NCBI GenBank assembly: GCA_002786025.1
Contig: NHNW01000017.1
Coordinates: 1-64,000 of the forward strand
Origin: Zasmidium citrigriseum
Lineage: Eukaryota; Ascomycota; Dothideomycetes; Mycosphaerellales; Mycosphaerellaceae
Length of the DNA: 64,000 nt
Direction: 5' to 3'
In this document: in pieces, positions 32,447 through 43,184 of the stretch
Numbering within the stretch: the first letter of the stretch is position 1
Layout of the letters: each line of letters begins with the position of its first letter
The notes under the pieces: generated by a model
Databases searched by the model: none
Told to the model about the DNA's origin: nothing
What the model saw: only the letters and a program-made list of their open reading frames with translations
Program-made: the position numbers and the translations under genes

Positions 32447-35125
32447 TCACTGCATATTACAACTCCATCCGGGTTTCTCGCCTTCTTTCTCCAATTCCAC
32501 AACTCGTTCTTCGACCCTTCGGACGCCCTTCTCGTAATCCTCCACGCCCGCGCCAACGTCCTCGACTCGACTTCTCAATCCTCCAATTTCGTAGTCTAGC
32601 TTAGCCGCAATCGTCTCAATTTCTTTCGCGCCTTCTTCCAGCCGCTCCTTCGCCTCCCTTAGGACACCTTCCGAATGGACCTGCATCTCCCTCACAGCCT
32701 GCAACTTCGGATCGTGCAGCGATTCCAGCGCACCCTGATCATGATCCAGCTGCTCGAGAATCTCATCCAGCCGTCGGATCTGGCCCGTCGTCCAGTCCGT
32801 CGTCTCGGATTGCAAGGCAGTGATGAGACTACGCAGTCGTTTTGCTTCCTTGGCATCGAGTTCCTCGGCGGCGAGCTGGGCGTTGAGATCTGTCTCATAG
32901 AAAGGATCGTCGCCGTCGTCTGCAGGGCCGGTCCAGTGCAGGACGCTGTCTTCTGCCAAGCTGAAACTTAGATGTCTGGGGAAGGCAGCGCTGGAATGAG
33001 CTTGGAGTTGGATGTTGACGTAGTGGTTGTAAGAGAGTGTTCGGCGGAGGAGGGTGCTTGCGTCGACTTCAGTCTCGGGACCAGTGGGTAGGACTTCGTT
33101 AAGGTCGATGCCGTTGTATATCGAGCCTGCTATCGATGCAGTCGCGGTGACTGTACGTGAGGGATCCGTGTCGCCATTTTCGTCCTGTTGCTGGATTTCG
33201 TGAGTGTCGCCGCTGACTTCTCTGGAGAGACTTGAAACTGGTGGCTGCAAGCTCTCTTGAGAAGCCAGCTGCGTATCTGATGCGTCTATCATGGAGCGAG
33301 ATTCGGCTGTCTGTGCTCGGGGCCTACCCAAAACGACGTTCAATCGGCTGCTCTGCTCTGCGACAGTATGCAGGTCTCCTTGTCCAGTGGGTTTATGACT
33401 AGTCTCCGGACTGCTGGTCGGACTGGTGTGGGACCGTCGTAACAGAGGCCGCCTGCCCTTCGTATCACTTCGTTCCACGGGTGACGTCGGCGATTGCTCG
33501 TCCGTGGATGGCTTCGACCTGTGTCCCAGTCCTACAGCACCTTTGCCAATGTTTGTTGCACGCTTGAGCAATGAAGGCTTCGCAAGACCATCCTCGCTCT
33601 CGTCGCCTTCTTCAAGCGGTGTAGGCCTGTTGAAGTCATCATACTGTTTTTCCTGCTCTCTTTTCGTTGCAGGAATGCCATCGACGGTGCTTTGACGTCC
33701 TGAAGTCCAAGTAAATCCGCCGTGGTCATCAGACTTGAAGACCAGTGTTCTATTAAAATGCGGAGCTTCCTGGACTTCCTTTGGCTCATGACCATCGCTC
33801 AGTTTGTGCTTCTTGATCGGTTTGCCGTACCAAAGCCACTTCGCTCGATCTCCAAAGACCAGCTGAACAAATCGATCAATGTCGACAGTCTCGATTTCAG
33901 CGATACCGGCTCGATCTCGTCTGCCCACAGCATCCATGACCATCTCACCTCCTTTGCCGCTCAATTCAGCAACAGTAGACTTGACAGCTTTGGGAACTGC
34001 CCAGCGCTCTTTATCAGCAGCCTTCTGCGTGGCCTTGTGGAGCCTGTCTAGTGTTCGCCGATCGAGACGCCGGGTACGGTCCAATTTCTGCTGCTTCTGA
34101 AAAGCACCGATGCCTTTCTTCATTGACTCAACATCGAATGGATCTTTCGAAACAGGCGTATTGAGCGAGTTTAATCTGTTTCTGGCGCCCATGAGAAGCC
34201 CGAGCAGTCCAGCCACGGTAGTCGGGCCCAAGATCCCATCGTGCGGCTCGACGTTATAGTAGTCTCCGCCCATCTCAACCCACCAGTCGTTGATGGCCTT
34301 TTCGGTCACATCGCACAATAAACCGTCGGCATAATCTATCTCGAGCTTGTCGAAGATAGTCAAAGCGCTCTGGCAGAGTTTCACCAGTTCAATGACAGAC
34401 TTGTAGATATCATTCTTGTCACTGGTCCTGTAGAGTTGATGAAACTTGGCGATGGTGGCGACAGCCGGGGCGGACAATGTTAAGCCAGATCGTCCAGAAC
34501 AACCAAGCCGCTTGAGGTCCTCGTTGACGAAGAACTCGTGGCGATGTTTAGATACATCTCCATCCGGGACTGCTATGACAGTGAGAGAAGACGGGAAGCC
34601 GGACAAGTTGGTGACCATCAAAATGCCAAGTGGAGTGTCTCGACGCCGGGCGTGATACTGATTCAGGGCTTTAAAGTAGACTCGAAGTCGTAGTGACCAG
34701 GTACTCTCATCGATTGGGACACTAAGCACACCGACCATGACAACATGATTGGGGTCGCCTGTGTATGTGGTGATGAGGAAAGTCGGATGCGTTCGTGAGG
34801 TGGTCCATTGCTCCACAACATAGCACTCGTAGCCGTGCAGTTCGCGCCGTCGGTCCAGAACAGTGGTAGAAGGGTCTTCTGAAAGATATCGGAAAGCAAC
34901 AGGATCGGTCAAGACAAATCGCTGGTGGCCTGGCTGAGCCTTGGGTGAGGACAGAGCATTCTCGTCAAACTGTTGAGGCGTTTGGGGTCTTGGCGAAGAG
35001 GGTGTCCCATTGTGATCGGTGGGCGCGTGAGATAAGAGCGGACCTCCAGTCTGCAGCGGCGGAGGCTTCGATCTTCTCTTGTCGACCGAGCTTCTGCTCT
35101 TGTCGATGGACGCTCTTGTGGCCAT
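32447..35125 (-). CDS. STB6-like (Sin3-binding protein family) protein
   Basis: Single exon, 892 residues. After a low-complexity start (1-65) comes a conserved N-terminal domain (about 68-260: F-V-L-T-D-P-V-A-F-R-Y-L, then R-R-R-E-L-x-G-Y-E-C-Y-V-V-E-Q-W). I associate this with the fungal STB2/STB6-like family, which in yeast binds the Sin3 histone deacetylase scaffold. Residues about 280-400 are helical and may include a peptidoglycan-binding-like fold (D-G-I-L-G-P-x-T). The middle is disordered and Ser/Pro-rich, and residues about 760-885 form a strong coiled coil. It is likely nuclear. It is divergent from the Rmd5/Gid2 gene. Function in filamentous fungi is not established; the family assignment is from memory of the domain. 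Confidence 0.75.
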   Translation of the reverse strand: MATRASIDKSRSSVDKRRSKPPPLQTGGPLLSHAPTDHNGTPSSPRPQTPQQFDENALSSPKAQPGHQRFVLTDPVAFRYLSEDPSTTVLDRRRELHGYECYVVEQWTTSRTHPTFLITTYTGDPNHVVMVGVLSVPIDESTWSLRLRVYFKALNQYHARRRDTPLGILMVTNLSGFPSSLTVIAVPDGDVSKHRHEFFVNEDLKRLGCSGRSGLTLSAPAVATIAKFHQLYRTSDKNDIYKSVIELVKLCQSALTIFDKLEIDYADGLLCDVTEKAINDWWVEMGGDYYNVEPHDGILGPTTVAGLLGLLMGARNRLNSLNTPVSKDPFDVESMKKGIGAFQKQQKLDRTRRLDRRTLDRLHKATQKAADKERWAVPKAVKSTVAELSGKGGEMVMDAVGRRDRAGIAEIETVDIDRFVQLVFGDRAKWLWYGKPIKKHKLSDGHEPKEVQEAPHFNRTLVFKSDDHGGFTWTSGRQSTVDGIPATKREQEKQYDDFNRPTPLEEGDESEDGLAKPSLLKRATNIGKGAVGLGHRSKPSTDEQSPTSPVERSDTKGRRPLLRRSHTSPTSSPETSHKPTGQGDLHTVAEQSSRLNVVLGRPRAQTAESRSMIDASDTQLASQESLQPPVSSLSREVSGDTHEIQQQDENGDTDPSRTVTATASIAGSIYNGIDLNEVLPTGPETEVDASTLLRRTLSYNHYVNIQLQAHSSAAFPRHLSFSLAEDSVLHWTGPADDGDDPFYETDLNAQLAAEELDAKEAKRLRSLITALQSETTDWTTGQIRRLDEILEQLDHDQGALESLHDPKLQAVREMQVHSEGVLREAKERLEEGAKEIETIAAKLDYEIGGLRSRVEDVGAGVEDYEKGVRRVEERVVELEKEGEKPGWSCNMQ

Positions 35126-35487
35126 TTGAGCGGTTCAGTAGCACGTCGTACCGCGCATGCCGCGGTGGGTTTCACCGATCTTGATCCACCATCTCGTGAC
35201 CACGGAAAGCCAGGTATCGTCTTCGTCCGGTAGTATTGGCCTTTCACACCCAATTTACTGCATTTGATTAGGTTGATATTGTGATTTGATGGAGGAGATC
35301 GGTATAGTCGAGGAGCCAGGGTGAGATGAAGTCACCAGCCACCGCCGGACTGCGCTCCGCTCCTGATACGCGCTTATCGCCGGCGAGCTCGACCGCACCT
35401 TTCACTGCAGCAAACATCCCGTCGACATCGCTTCAAATGACCCGCTAATCGCCCATCAATACCATCAACTCAATACCCTCGCCCGCC
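35126..35487. promoter_or_regulatory. Divergent promoter of STB6-like and RMD5 genes
   Basis: This is 362 bp shared by two housekeeping-type genes. No clear TATA box or repeated motif was seen. Confidence 0.45.
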
Positions 35488-36792
35488 ATGGACAATATCC
35501 TCGCCGCCCACAAACAGCAGGAGACCAAGGGCAACCTGGCCAAGACCATCGACTCAGTGCAGTCCCTCATCGACCTGCTGCAAACCACCCGCGATAATGT
35601 CGCCGCCGACCCTTCCATGTCCGCGCTGCACCTGGCGAAGCTGCAGACACCGGTTAAGCAGTCTTTCACTAAGCTAGAAGAGGATTTGAAAGAAGTGAAC
35701 AAGGGCATGAACGCCTACCAGAAGGCCCTCAAGGACAAGTTCAAGACGGCCAGCTTGCCGACGAGCAGTAATGAGGTGTTGAGCGAGAAGGAGGATTTGG
35801 TCAACCGAGCGATAGCTATGCACTTGCTGCGGGAGGGCAAGTTCAACGTGGCGAGGACGTTTGTCAAAGAGGTCAGTGCGAAGGCGCCGGAATCGAAAAG
35901 TGAAGAGGGTGGAGACGTGGAAATGGAGACAGAGCAGCAAAGCACAACGAGATCTTGGATCGAAGACCTCGCAGACGCCGACGATGTGATGCTCGACGGC
36001 ATGGAAGCCGTGGCAGACGGGGAGCTGGAACGCAGTGGCCTGCAGAAGAAGTTCACCGACATGTATCACATTCTCGACTCGCTACGGAATCAACACAACC
36101 TCGAACCCGCCATAGAATGGGCGCGGCAACACTCTTTCGAACTGGAGAACAGAGGCTCGAATCTGGAATTCGAACTGGCCCGACTGAAATTCGTCGAGCT
36201 TTATACAACCGAAGACATCATGTCCGACGACCCCTTCGCTGGACCCCTCCGAGCTCTCGAATACGCCCGCGAAACGTTCCCAGCGTTTAGCACACGCTAC
36301 GCACGTGAGACGTCAAGTCTGCTTGGATCTCTTGCTTTCTCTCCCGAGCTGGGCACTTCACCTTACAAAACCTTCTTCCACAACTCCTCGTCTTTCGAAG
36401 AAGCCTCAGCAAGCTTCACCCGCGAATTCTGCGGCATGCTCGGTCTTTCTTCCCAATCACCTCTCTATACAGCAGTCACAGCCGGCGGCATCGCACTGCC
36501 AATTCTGGAGAAAGTCGAGCGTGTCATGGCACAGGCTAGAGGCCAGTGGACGTCAGTGAACGAGTTACCGGTCGAAACGCCTTTGCCGCCTGGCTTCGCC
36601 TTCCACAGCATATTCGTATGCCCCGTCAGCAAGGAACAGGCGACGGATGCGAATCCGCCGATGATGCTCCCGTGTGGACATGTGATCGCGCGAGAGAGTT
36701 TGGACATGCACAGCAAGGGCAAGAGTCGCATGAAATGTCCTTATTGCCCGAGCGAGAGTCATCCAAGAGATGCGAAGAGGGTGTATATATGA
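35488..36792 (+). CDS. rmd5: GID/CTLH E3 ligase subunit Rmd5/Gid2
   Basis: Single exon, 434 residues, close to yeast Rmd5 length. The order is N-terminal coiled coil, LisH (about 104-130, A-M-H-L-L-R-E-G-K-F-N-V-A), CTLH (about 187-245), CRA region (about 250-345) and C-terminal RING. The RING is degenerate in the way typical of Gid2: C378-P-V-S, P-C396-G-H398 and C417-P-Y-C420, following T-D-A-N-P-P-M. With Gid9/Fyv10 it forms the catalytic core of the GID ubiquitin ligase, which degrades gluconeogenic enzymes when glucose returns. It acts in the cytosol and nucleus. The RING ending K-C-P-Y-C-P-x-E favours Rmd5 over its paralogue Fyv10. Confidence 0.9.
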   Translation: MDNILAAHKQQETKGNLAKTIDSVQSLIDLLQTTRDNVAADPSMSALHLAKLQTPVKQSFTKLEEDLKEVNKGMNAYQKALKDKFKTASLPTSSNEVLSEKEDLVNRAIAMHLLREGKFNVARTFVKEVSAKAPESKSEEGGDVEMETEQQSTTRSWIEDLADADDVMLDGMEAVADGELERSGLQKKFTDMYHILDSLRNQHNLEPAIEWARQHSFELENRGSNLEFELARLKFVELYTTEDIMSDDPFAGPLRALEYARETFPAFSTRYARETSSLLGSLAFSPELGTSPYKTFFHNSSSFEEASASFTREFCGMLGLSSQSPLYTAVTAGGIALPILEKVERVMAQARGQWTSVNELPVETPLPPGFAFHSIFVCPVSKEQATDANPPMMLPCGHVIARESLDMHSKGKSRMKCPYCPSESHPRDAKRVYI

Positions 36793-37720
36793 TGATTCAA
36801 GGCTATTGCGATGGCCGGTCATTTGTATCTGGTAGCATCAGGGCACAATTTTGGCAAAGCTCGTCAAGACGAGAGTTCCTGCGGTCGGCCCGATTTTCTT
36901 CTGCGTATCTGAGTCGCCGGTGGCTGGTCTCGTTTCTCATCTCCAGCAAGCATGACAGGCTGTGACGCAGCAGTTTGGACCTTAGACTGTGGTAGTCGCA
37001 TCTAGCAAAACGTCCATGATACCTTGGCCTATTACGAACCCTCCTACTGCTTTATGATCTTCGCGGGCCTCGCAGAATGCTCCATGCCAAGATTCGACGG
37101 CAATGGACCACGCAAATGTTCCGGCAGTTGTCCGACTCCTCAAATGGGTTAGTACCTGTGAAACGGATTCCTATACACACAGGGCTGTTCGCTGATTATT
37201 CTAAAACTCAGGCATTGTCGGTCAAGCGGTCGGTTTTGACCGGGACTCCAAAGCCATGAGGCCCAAGAAACAGGAATATGTCGGCATCGAAGCACAAGTC
37301 CGGCCGAAAATGCATATTGTTCATTGGACACAAGACCAGTGGCCGTCATGCAGGCGAGATCAGTGAGATGCCTAATTCGCAGTAAAAGCTATGTCCGCTA
37401 CTGAACATGTCGTGAGCAGGGGAATGAAGCTGGGGGACTTAAGCTTTTATCGCCGGCTTGATGAGCTGGAGACAGTCTTTGTCACACATCCACATACGAA
37501 GCAGGGTTAGCGTGATACTTCATTGATCCTTTCGGTGATCGATTGGATGACGTCTAACGGACAAAACATCTGCGTCTTCGCCGATGTTGAGAACGACGGA
37601 CGAACGAGCAAATTATAAAAGATGTAGCAGAAGATCAATCTTTCTGGACAGCATCAAGCCAGAGCATTACAAACCACAACGGCAGCCAAAGGAACACTTT
37701 CAGCATCCAACACAACAACC
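36793..37720. other. Upstream region of SDR gene with TATA box
   Basis: No gene was seen in the first 800 bp. A TATAAAA box at 37614-37620 lies about 100 bp before the SDR start codon, and the leader after it is A/C-rich. Confidence 0.5.
37614..37620 (+). promoter_or_regulatory. TATA box of SDR gene
   Basis: TATAAAA lies 101 bp upstream of the ATG at 37721. Position and sequence fit a core promoter. Confidence 0.55.
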
Positions 37721-38711
37721 ATGAAGGTCTTCATCACTGGAGCTGCCGGCTTCATTGGCACGGCCGTGACTGAGGAACTCATTTCCCACGGACATGAGGT
37801 TCTTGGTCTTGCTCGTAGCGACGAGGCTGCGGAGAAAGTAACTCAGAACGGCGGCAAGCCTCAGAAAGGAGACCTGAAAGATCTGGAGCGCCTGAAGTCC
37901 GGCGCTGCTGCTTGCGATGGAGGTACATACTTTTGGTTGACCCTTCGAGCTCTGTGCGACATTTACTGATGCTTTTCATGAAGTGATCCACCTCGCTTTC
38001 GTCCACGACTTTTCGGACTTTGATGGTTGCTGTGCCATCGACCGAGCAGCTATCCAAGCCATGGGCGAAGCGATAGCAGGGACCAACAAGCCTCTCATCA
38101 TCGCTTCGGGTACACTTGGCTACCCGACCGGCAGTTTGGCAGACGAGGACACCGAGCCCGAGCGAAAGACTCCATTCGCCAAACGTTCCGAATCAGGCGA
38201 CCTCATCAAGAGACTCTCCAAGGAGAGCAACATCCGCGGAATGGTCATGTGCCTCACCCCCACCGTCCACGGTCGCGGCGACAAAGGCTTTATCCCCACC
38301 ATCATCGAGGCCTCCAAGAAGGCGGGTTTCGCAACCTACATCGGCGACGGCTCCAACGTGTGGCCGGCAGGCCACCGTCGGGACGCCGCAGTTCTTTTCC
38401 GACTTGCGTTGGAAAAAGGCCGGGCTGGTGCGACATATAATGCTGTTGCCGAGCAGGGCGTCAGCCACAAGGATATCGCGGGCGTGATTTCGAAGAAGCT
38501 GGGGATTCCGGTGGTGAGCAAGAGTCCGGAGGAGGCGGTTCAGACTTTGGGGTTCCTCGGACATGTGGTGGGCATGCATAATCCTGTGTCTAGTGAGAAG
38601 ACGAAGAGGGAGTTGGGCTGGCAGCCGAAGGAGGTTGGGTTGTTGGAGGATATGGAGGAGAATTATTTTATTCCTGGTGCGGGAAGCAAGTTTGTCCAGG
38701 GTTTGAACTGA
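37721..38711 (+). CDS. NAD(P)-binding epimerase/dehydratase-like SDR protein
   Basis: Exons 37721-37922 and 37984-38711 (intron 37923-37983) give 309 residues. The Rossmann fold starts at residue 2 with the extended-SDR fingerprint G7-A-A-G10-F-I-G13. The following region contains V-I-H-L-A-F and I-I-A-S-G-T-L-G-Y. The classical active-site Y-x-x-x-K is not visible where expected after S-G-T-L-G, so this is an atypical SDR. The family is often annotated as NAD-dependent epimerase/dehydratase or 3-beta-HSD-like. It is cytosolic, and the substrate is unknown. A good TATA box suggests regulated expression. Confidence 0.87.
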
Positions 38712-39385
38712 AGAAACGTCAGACTAAAGGGAAGAATATTAATCAGAAGGGTGCGGTGGAATGAATAAAACAAATGTGTATACATGACGCAGCCTCAGAT
38801 TCCAGATGCTCGAGACGCCGCCGTGCAGCCATTGCTCCAACAATTCCTCCAGCATCGCATCACCCGCGGAGGAGCCGCGAGCCATTCTTCTAACCACCGA
38901 CAGCCGTTTCGCCTACGGACCGCAGAATTACAGCGGACGTTGCAACAAAATCCCGAAAAATGAGAGGTTTGTGTCGGAGGCTGCTGGTGTTGCTGGGGCG
39001 GCTGCGTTGAAGAAACGGCTGTACCAGACATCTAGCCACCTCACCCCAGACATTCAAAGCTCGTCTCTATGACTACTGCTACGTTTGTGGGTTAATGACT
39101 GCGCCATTCCCCCATATACACTGCTGGTGTGCATTGCAGATCCGTCTGGCTTATGACGATGGAGAGCCGGCGTGGCGAGCAGAACTCGTTGCTGGGCCTA
39201 CTGTTTGGCCTCCTACCAGGACTGCCATTACGAAGTGTCTCGAGATCGAAATCTGTATAAGAACGCTGTTCGCTGGCTTGGCTCAGTCTACCATCTCATC
39301 CGAACAAGACAGGCCAAGAAACATCCTCGCAGCTCAACCCCCAACCCTCCTCCCTCGATCGAGACCCGTTCGAACAAGATTCGCC
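38712..39385. other. Intergenic region, nothing recognised
   Basis: Only short frames are present. An open frame entering from 39095 reads into the next gene, but its N-terminal part looks non-coding. Confidence 0.5.
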
Positions 39386-40405
39386 ATGTCGCTTCTCATA
39401 CTCACGCCACTTCTTGCAAGCCTCTGCTATGCAACACCAGTAGGGACTAGAGTGGCAGATGTGCCTTTCTCCGCAACAGACTCTGTGGCAACCTTCACCT
39501 GGACGGACGCAACAGAGACCACGACAGCGACATTCACCCTTCCTCAACGCCGTGAACTACCAACCTGGCCTCGGCATTTCCATCATCCTCTGGACATCCA
39601 CCATCTGGCGCAGGCAACGGAGACTCTCAAGCACGCCGTCAACGATAACGAATTCATCGTGACTCCGAAACATCAAGTCGAATACCCACCAATCAAGACC
39701 GGAATACATCATGAGCCGGCTAGCAAAGAAGCCCATCCAACGTCCAAGGAGCAACTCCAGCCGGCCAGCAAAGAAGAAGCCTATCCAACATCCAAGGAGC
39801 ATCACGAACCCCATCCTACAAAGACATCGATCTCCCTCAACGTCCCCACCGAAATCGCCCTCCTCCACGAAGCCGCCATCCTCCACGAACGTCAAGATGT
39901 CTCAACTTTCACCTTCACCGGAGCAAGCACCACAGCCATCTTCACCTTCACGTCGCCGACAGGAACCGATGCTTTCACCTTTCCAACACTCACGGGCACC
40001 GACGCTCTCACCCTAACAAATCTCCCCTTCCAAAAAGACCGCCGAGCCGCCACGACCGTGACAGCAACCTGGGAAGGCTCCACAACAACCTTCACCTTCG
40101 ACACTGATGCTACGAGTTTCCCTTTTGCTTTGGATAAGAGGGCTACGACTGCTGCACCGAAGCCTTCTGCGTTTCCGGTCAATGTGCCGGATACTTGTGC
40201 GGATGCTTGTGATGCGGCGGATGTGAGCTGTTCTAGCTTGTTAACTTCGTATACGGCGAACACTATGTGGTAAGTCCGTCTGAATTGAAAGTCTAAGGGA
40301 GTGATGTTAACGGGGTTTCTTTGTAGTTCTTCCTGGTTCACGAGCTGCCATAGCTTTTGCTCTGCAACTGCAGTTGCAACCGCTCTCCCTCTGCCAACTC
40401 TGTGA
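39386..40405 (+). CDS. Secreted Thr-rich repeat protein with symmetric six-Cys C-terminus
   Basis: Exons 39386-40269 and 40327-40405 give 320 residues. The start chosen gives a clear signal peptide (M-S-L-L-I-L-T-P-L-L-A-S-L-C-Y-A). Three degenerate Thr/Phe-rich modules (about 35-52, 173-190 and 225-238) share a T-F-T-[WF] core, a T-T cluster and a final F-T-[LF]. A His/Pro/Lys stretch with alternating P-A-S-K-E and P-T-S-K-E repeats lies at about 111-146. Kex2-like dibasic sites occur at R55-R56, R219-R220 and K251-R252. After the last one sits a compact cysteine domain with C271, C275, C282, C295, C302 and C306. The last three cysteines appear only after splicing of the 57-bp intron. It is likely extracellular or in the cell wall, with effector-like size. 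The family is not recognised. Confidence 0.8.
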
Positions 40406-41050
40406 CGGAATGACGAGACGATGAAGACGAACTGAATCATAGAAGGGGAATGAGTATGAATGATCGATGGGTGACGAAACGAGCGAATGACTTGAACGAA
40501 TGACTGTTGGCTGCAAAGGAATGGAAACGATTGAAACGATTGAAACGATCGACGGCTAGCTTTGACACGAGAGATGCATCACAAGCAATGAAAGTAGCAT
40601 AACTGATCCTTCAACATCGAGCATACCCTTCCTGGTCTCTCGCTGACTCACCTCGCGTCTCCCCAAACCGCGAAAGCTGAGAGCTCGGCATGATCTCCTT
40701 TGTCATCGGCAAGACATCAAGCCGCTTTTCGGGCCCGGCACGTGAGAAGTCAGGCCGAATGTACGGACTGACGTTGTAAGGCTCTATTTTGATGCCGATT
40801 GTGCATCTTCTCGCTTTCTTGTGCTCGATGTACGGCGGCGGTGAATGTGTAATGTGGCAGCCGTTCGTGGGTCATTGCGTTTGCGAACCTTACCAAGGCG
40901 GGTCAGGAGGATGTAGTGCCATCGTGTCCGGATGATCGATAACAGAGTATCACAAGGTGTGTGATATCTTATAAGACCTACGCTCAGCGACGCCAAATCA
41001 ATGCCTCAACATCGACCTCCTCTACAACCCCAACTACCACCTTCAATACC
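40406..41050. other. Intergenic region; short GAAACGATT repeat and GST promoter
   Basis: Three near-identical GAAACGATT/C units stand at about 40525-40551. A TATAAG at 40970-40975 lies about 76 bp before the GST start codon. No gene was seen. Confidence 0.5.
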
Positions 41051-41839
41051 ATGTCTTCCCTCAAACCCCTCAAACTCTGGGGCGCCGGCGGCCCCAACCC
41101 CCCAAAAGTCGCCATGGTCCTCACTCTCCTCTCCATCCCTCACGAAGTCATCCCCATCCCCATGAGCGAAGTCAAAGACCCCAAGTACACCTCCAACATC
41201 AATCCCAACGGCCGCATCCCGTCGCTTCAAGACCCCAACACAGGCCTCACGCTCTGGGAGAGCGGTGCCATCATCGAGTACTTGATTGAGAAATATGACA
41301 AGGAGAGAAAGTTAAGTTTCGAGCCGGGCACGGATGAGTATTTCCAGGCGAAACAGTGGTTGTTTTTCCAGGTTTCTGGGCAGGGGCCGTGAGTTGTCTC
41401 CTTCTTATCAAGCTTGGATGGGATGATGAGCTGATTGTGATGGTGCAGATACTACGGCCAAGCCGCCTGGTTCCAAGTCTACCACCCCGAAAAGGTCCCC
41501 AGCGCCGTGGAGCGCTACATCAAAGAGATTCATCGTGTGACCGGCGTGCTTGAGGGCTGGCTGTCGAAGCAGAATGACAAGCACAGCAAGGCAGGGAATG
41601 GTCCTTGGCTCGTGGGCGAAAAGATGTCGTACGCCGATATCTCGTTCGTCATGTGGCAGAGTCTCTTGACGATGCTCCCACCACTGAAGGACAAGTATAA
41701 TGAGGACCAGTATCCTTTCGTGAAGGACTGGATGAGCAAGATGCGGGAGGATAAAGCCATTGGTGGGGTGATTGAGAAGGCTATGGCTTCGCATGGGGAT
41801 ACGTCTGGGTGGAAGGGGTTCGATGCGTACTTGTCGTAG
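41051..41839 (+). CDS. Glutathione S-transferase, Ure2p-like
   Basis: Exons 41051-41388 and 41449-41839 (intron 41389-41448) give 242 residues. The thioredoxin-like N-domain has P-N-P-P-K-V at the glutathione site, then N-P-N-G-R-I-P-S-L. The W-E-S-G-A-I-I-E-Y-L motif, which contacts the gamma-glutamyl group, follows. The helical C-domain begins after Y-Y-G-Q-A-A-W-F, characteristic of fungal Ure2p-like GSTs. It is cytosolic, conjugating glutathione to electrophiles. An in-frame upstream ATG at 40961 would add 30 residues, but it lies before the TATA-like element and is less likely to be used. It converges with the sulfotransferase-fold gene, 13 bp between stops. Confidence 0.9.
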
Positions 41840-41852
41840 GTGCGATGGCTGG

Positions 41853-42722
41853 CTATCGTAAGGAGTGATAGTATGCCAGTATTCCAATGAGGACACCGAA
41901 GAAGCTTACTGCTGTTACCGTCATATTCCTCTCAGCCTTTCGCCCTCGCGGATCCTGGACTCTCGATTTGAACTCCTGAAACTCAGTCACCGAGTTGCCT
42001 CGCGGAAAAGGCTCGTCCGGAACAGGTTTGTTCAGGAATTTGCAAAGCGGCTCCCACCCATTTTCAACACTCCAGTCGAGAAACTCACGACCCTCGGTGC
42101 GGCACATCTCCTCGAGGTTCTCGTAATGCTTTTCATAGATCTCTCCCATCTTCTCCAGGTTCCGCTGTAAAGGCGCCATGAACAATGGATCCAACACCGT
42201 GCAAGTCCAGAGCCGGATCCAGAAAAGGTCTGTAAGGAAGAACGTCCTGATGTGCTTCCACCAGGAGCCATAGATGTTGAACAGCGTTGACTTGACGCTT
42301 TCTTCCCATGCCTTAACGTCCCTCCTTCGATTCAGAATGATCATCGCCTCTGGGTAGCAGTGGATGAGCTCTTCGCTAAAGCAGCAGCATGGGGCATCTG
42401 TCACGGCCATGCAATGCCCGATGATCTTGTCGAACTCTTCGGCGTTTAAGAAGGCTGTGTTGCTCGCGACTTTGGCTTTGGCAAGGCGATACCATTGCGG
42501 TGCGTCGGACATGCGGTGTGAGACGACTTGCATGCCGTGATAGGTCTCATCATAGCCCAATCGAACAAGGGCTTTAGAAAGCGATTCTGTGCCTGAGCGG
42601 GAGAGTCCCAAGCAGAGTACTTCGAGGGGTCGATCTCGTTTCAAGTTTGGTTCTTGGATGGGATAGATGACCTTCGCCAACGACAAAAAGGCGTCTACCA
42701 TGTATCTGTGCCATGTTGCCAT
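41853..42722 (-). CDS. P-loop sulfotransferase-fold protein (Sulfotransfer_4 type)
   Basis: Single exon, 289 residues from the M-A-T-W-H start, which has good spacing. An in-frame ATG at 42947 is also possible but adds unconserved sequence. The N-terminal P-loop reads V-L-C-L-G-L-S-R-S-G-T-E-S-L. Downstream come V-T-D-A-P-C and the helical Y-P-E-A-x-I-I-L-N-x-R-x-x-x-x-W-x-x-S-V segment of the family. A hydrophobic C-terminal segment (V-T-A-V-S-F-F-G-V-L-I-G-I-L-A) may anchor it to a membrane. Members are widespread in ascomycetes, often near secondary-metabolite genes. No biochemical activity can be assigned. Confidence 0.82.
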   Translation of the reverse strand: MATWHRYMVDAFLSLAKVIYPIQEPNLKRDRPLEVLCLGLSRSGTESLSKALVRLGYDETYHGMQVVSHRMSDAPQWYRLAKAKVASNTAFLNAEEFDKIIGHCMAVTDAPCCCFSEELIHCYPEAMIILNRRRDVKAWEESVKSTLFNIYGSWWKHIRTFFLTDLFWIRLWTCTVLDPLFMAPLQRNLEKMGEIYEKHYENLEEMCRTEGREFLDWSVENGWEPLCKFLNKPVPDEPFPRGNSVTEFQEFKSRVQDPRGRKAERNMTVTAVSFFGVLIGILAYYHSLR

Positions 42723-43184
42723 GGTTTCGAGTTGCAAAAGGTGGATGTGAAGAGGTGGTGGTGTCGTAGTGTTTTGATATAGTGCTCTTCGGTCGACGAG
42801 AGTCGAGGACTCAAGTTTCTCTTGCCGAAACAGTTGTCTAAATGAGAAGCGTGTGCCCCAACGTCGAGCAAGTAGTCTTGTCTCCCGGCAGTCGCAGCTT
42901 ATGTCATAGCTGAAGCGAAGGATTGACATGTATCCTCTTTCCCGCAAGGGACTTCGTCAGCGGCCAGTCACCAGCTTGCATATCAGCGAATACCGCTCAT
43001 GGTCCTGTCAAGCAAAGTGTTTTCAAGTAAGTAGTCTTGCAACTCTCCGGACCTACGAGGCGTGGCCTCACCGGCGCAAGTGTGATTGCAGGAGATCTCT
43101 CAGTGCACCGCGCGCCTGTGCACAAAGATTGATGGATGTTCTCGATGCCGCAAATGAGAAGGTCGCATCCTCTCGGGATCAAGC
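42723..43184. other. Intergenic region, nothing recognised
   Basis: It lies between the sulfotransferase-fold gene's start and the stop of the next minus-strand gene. No feature was seen. Confidence 0.45.
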
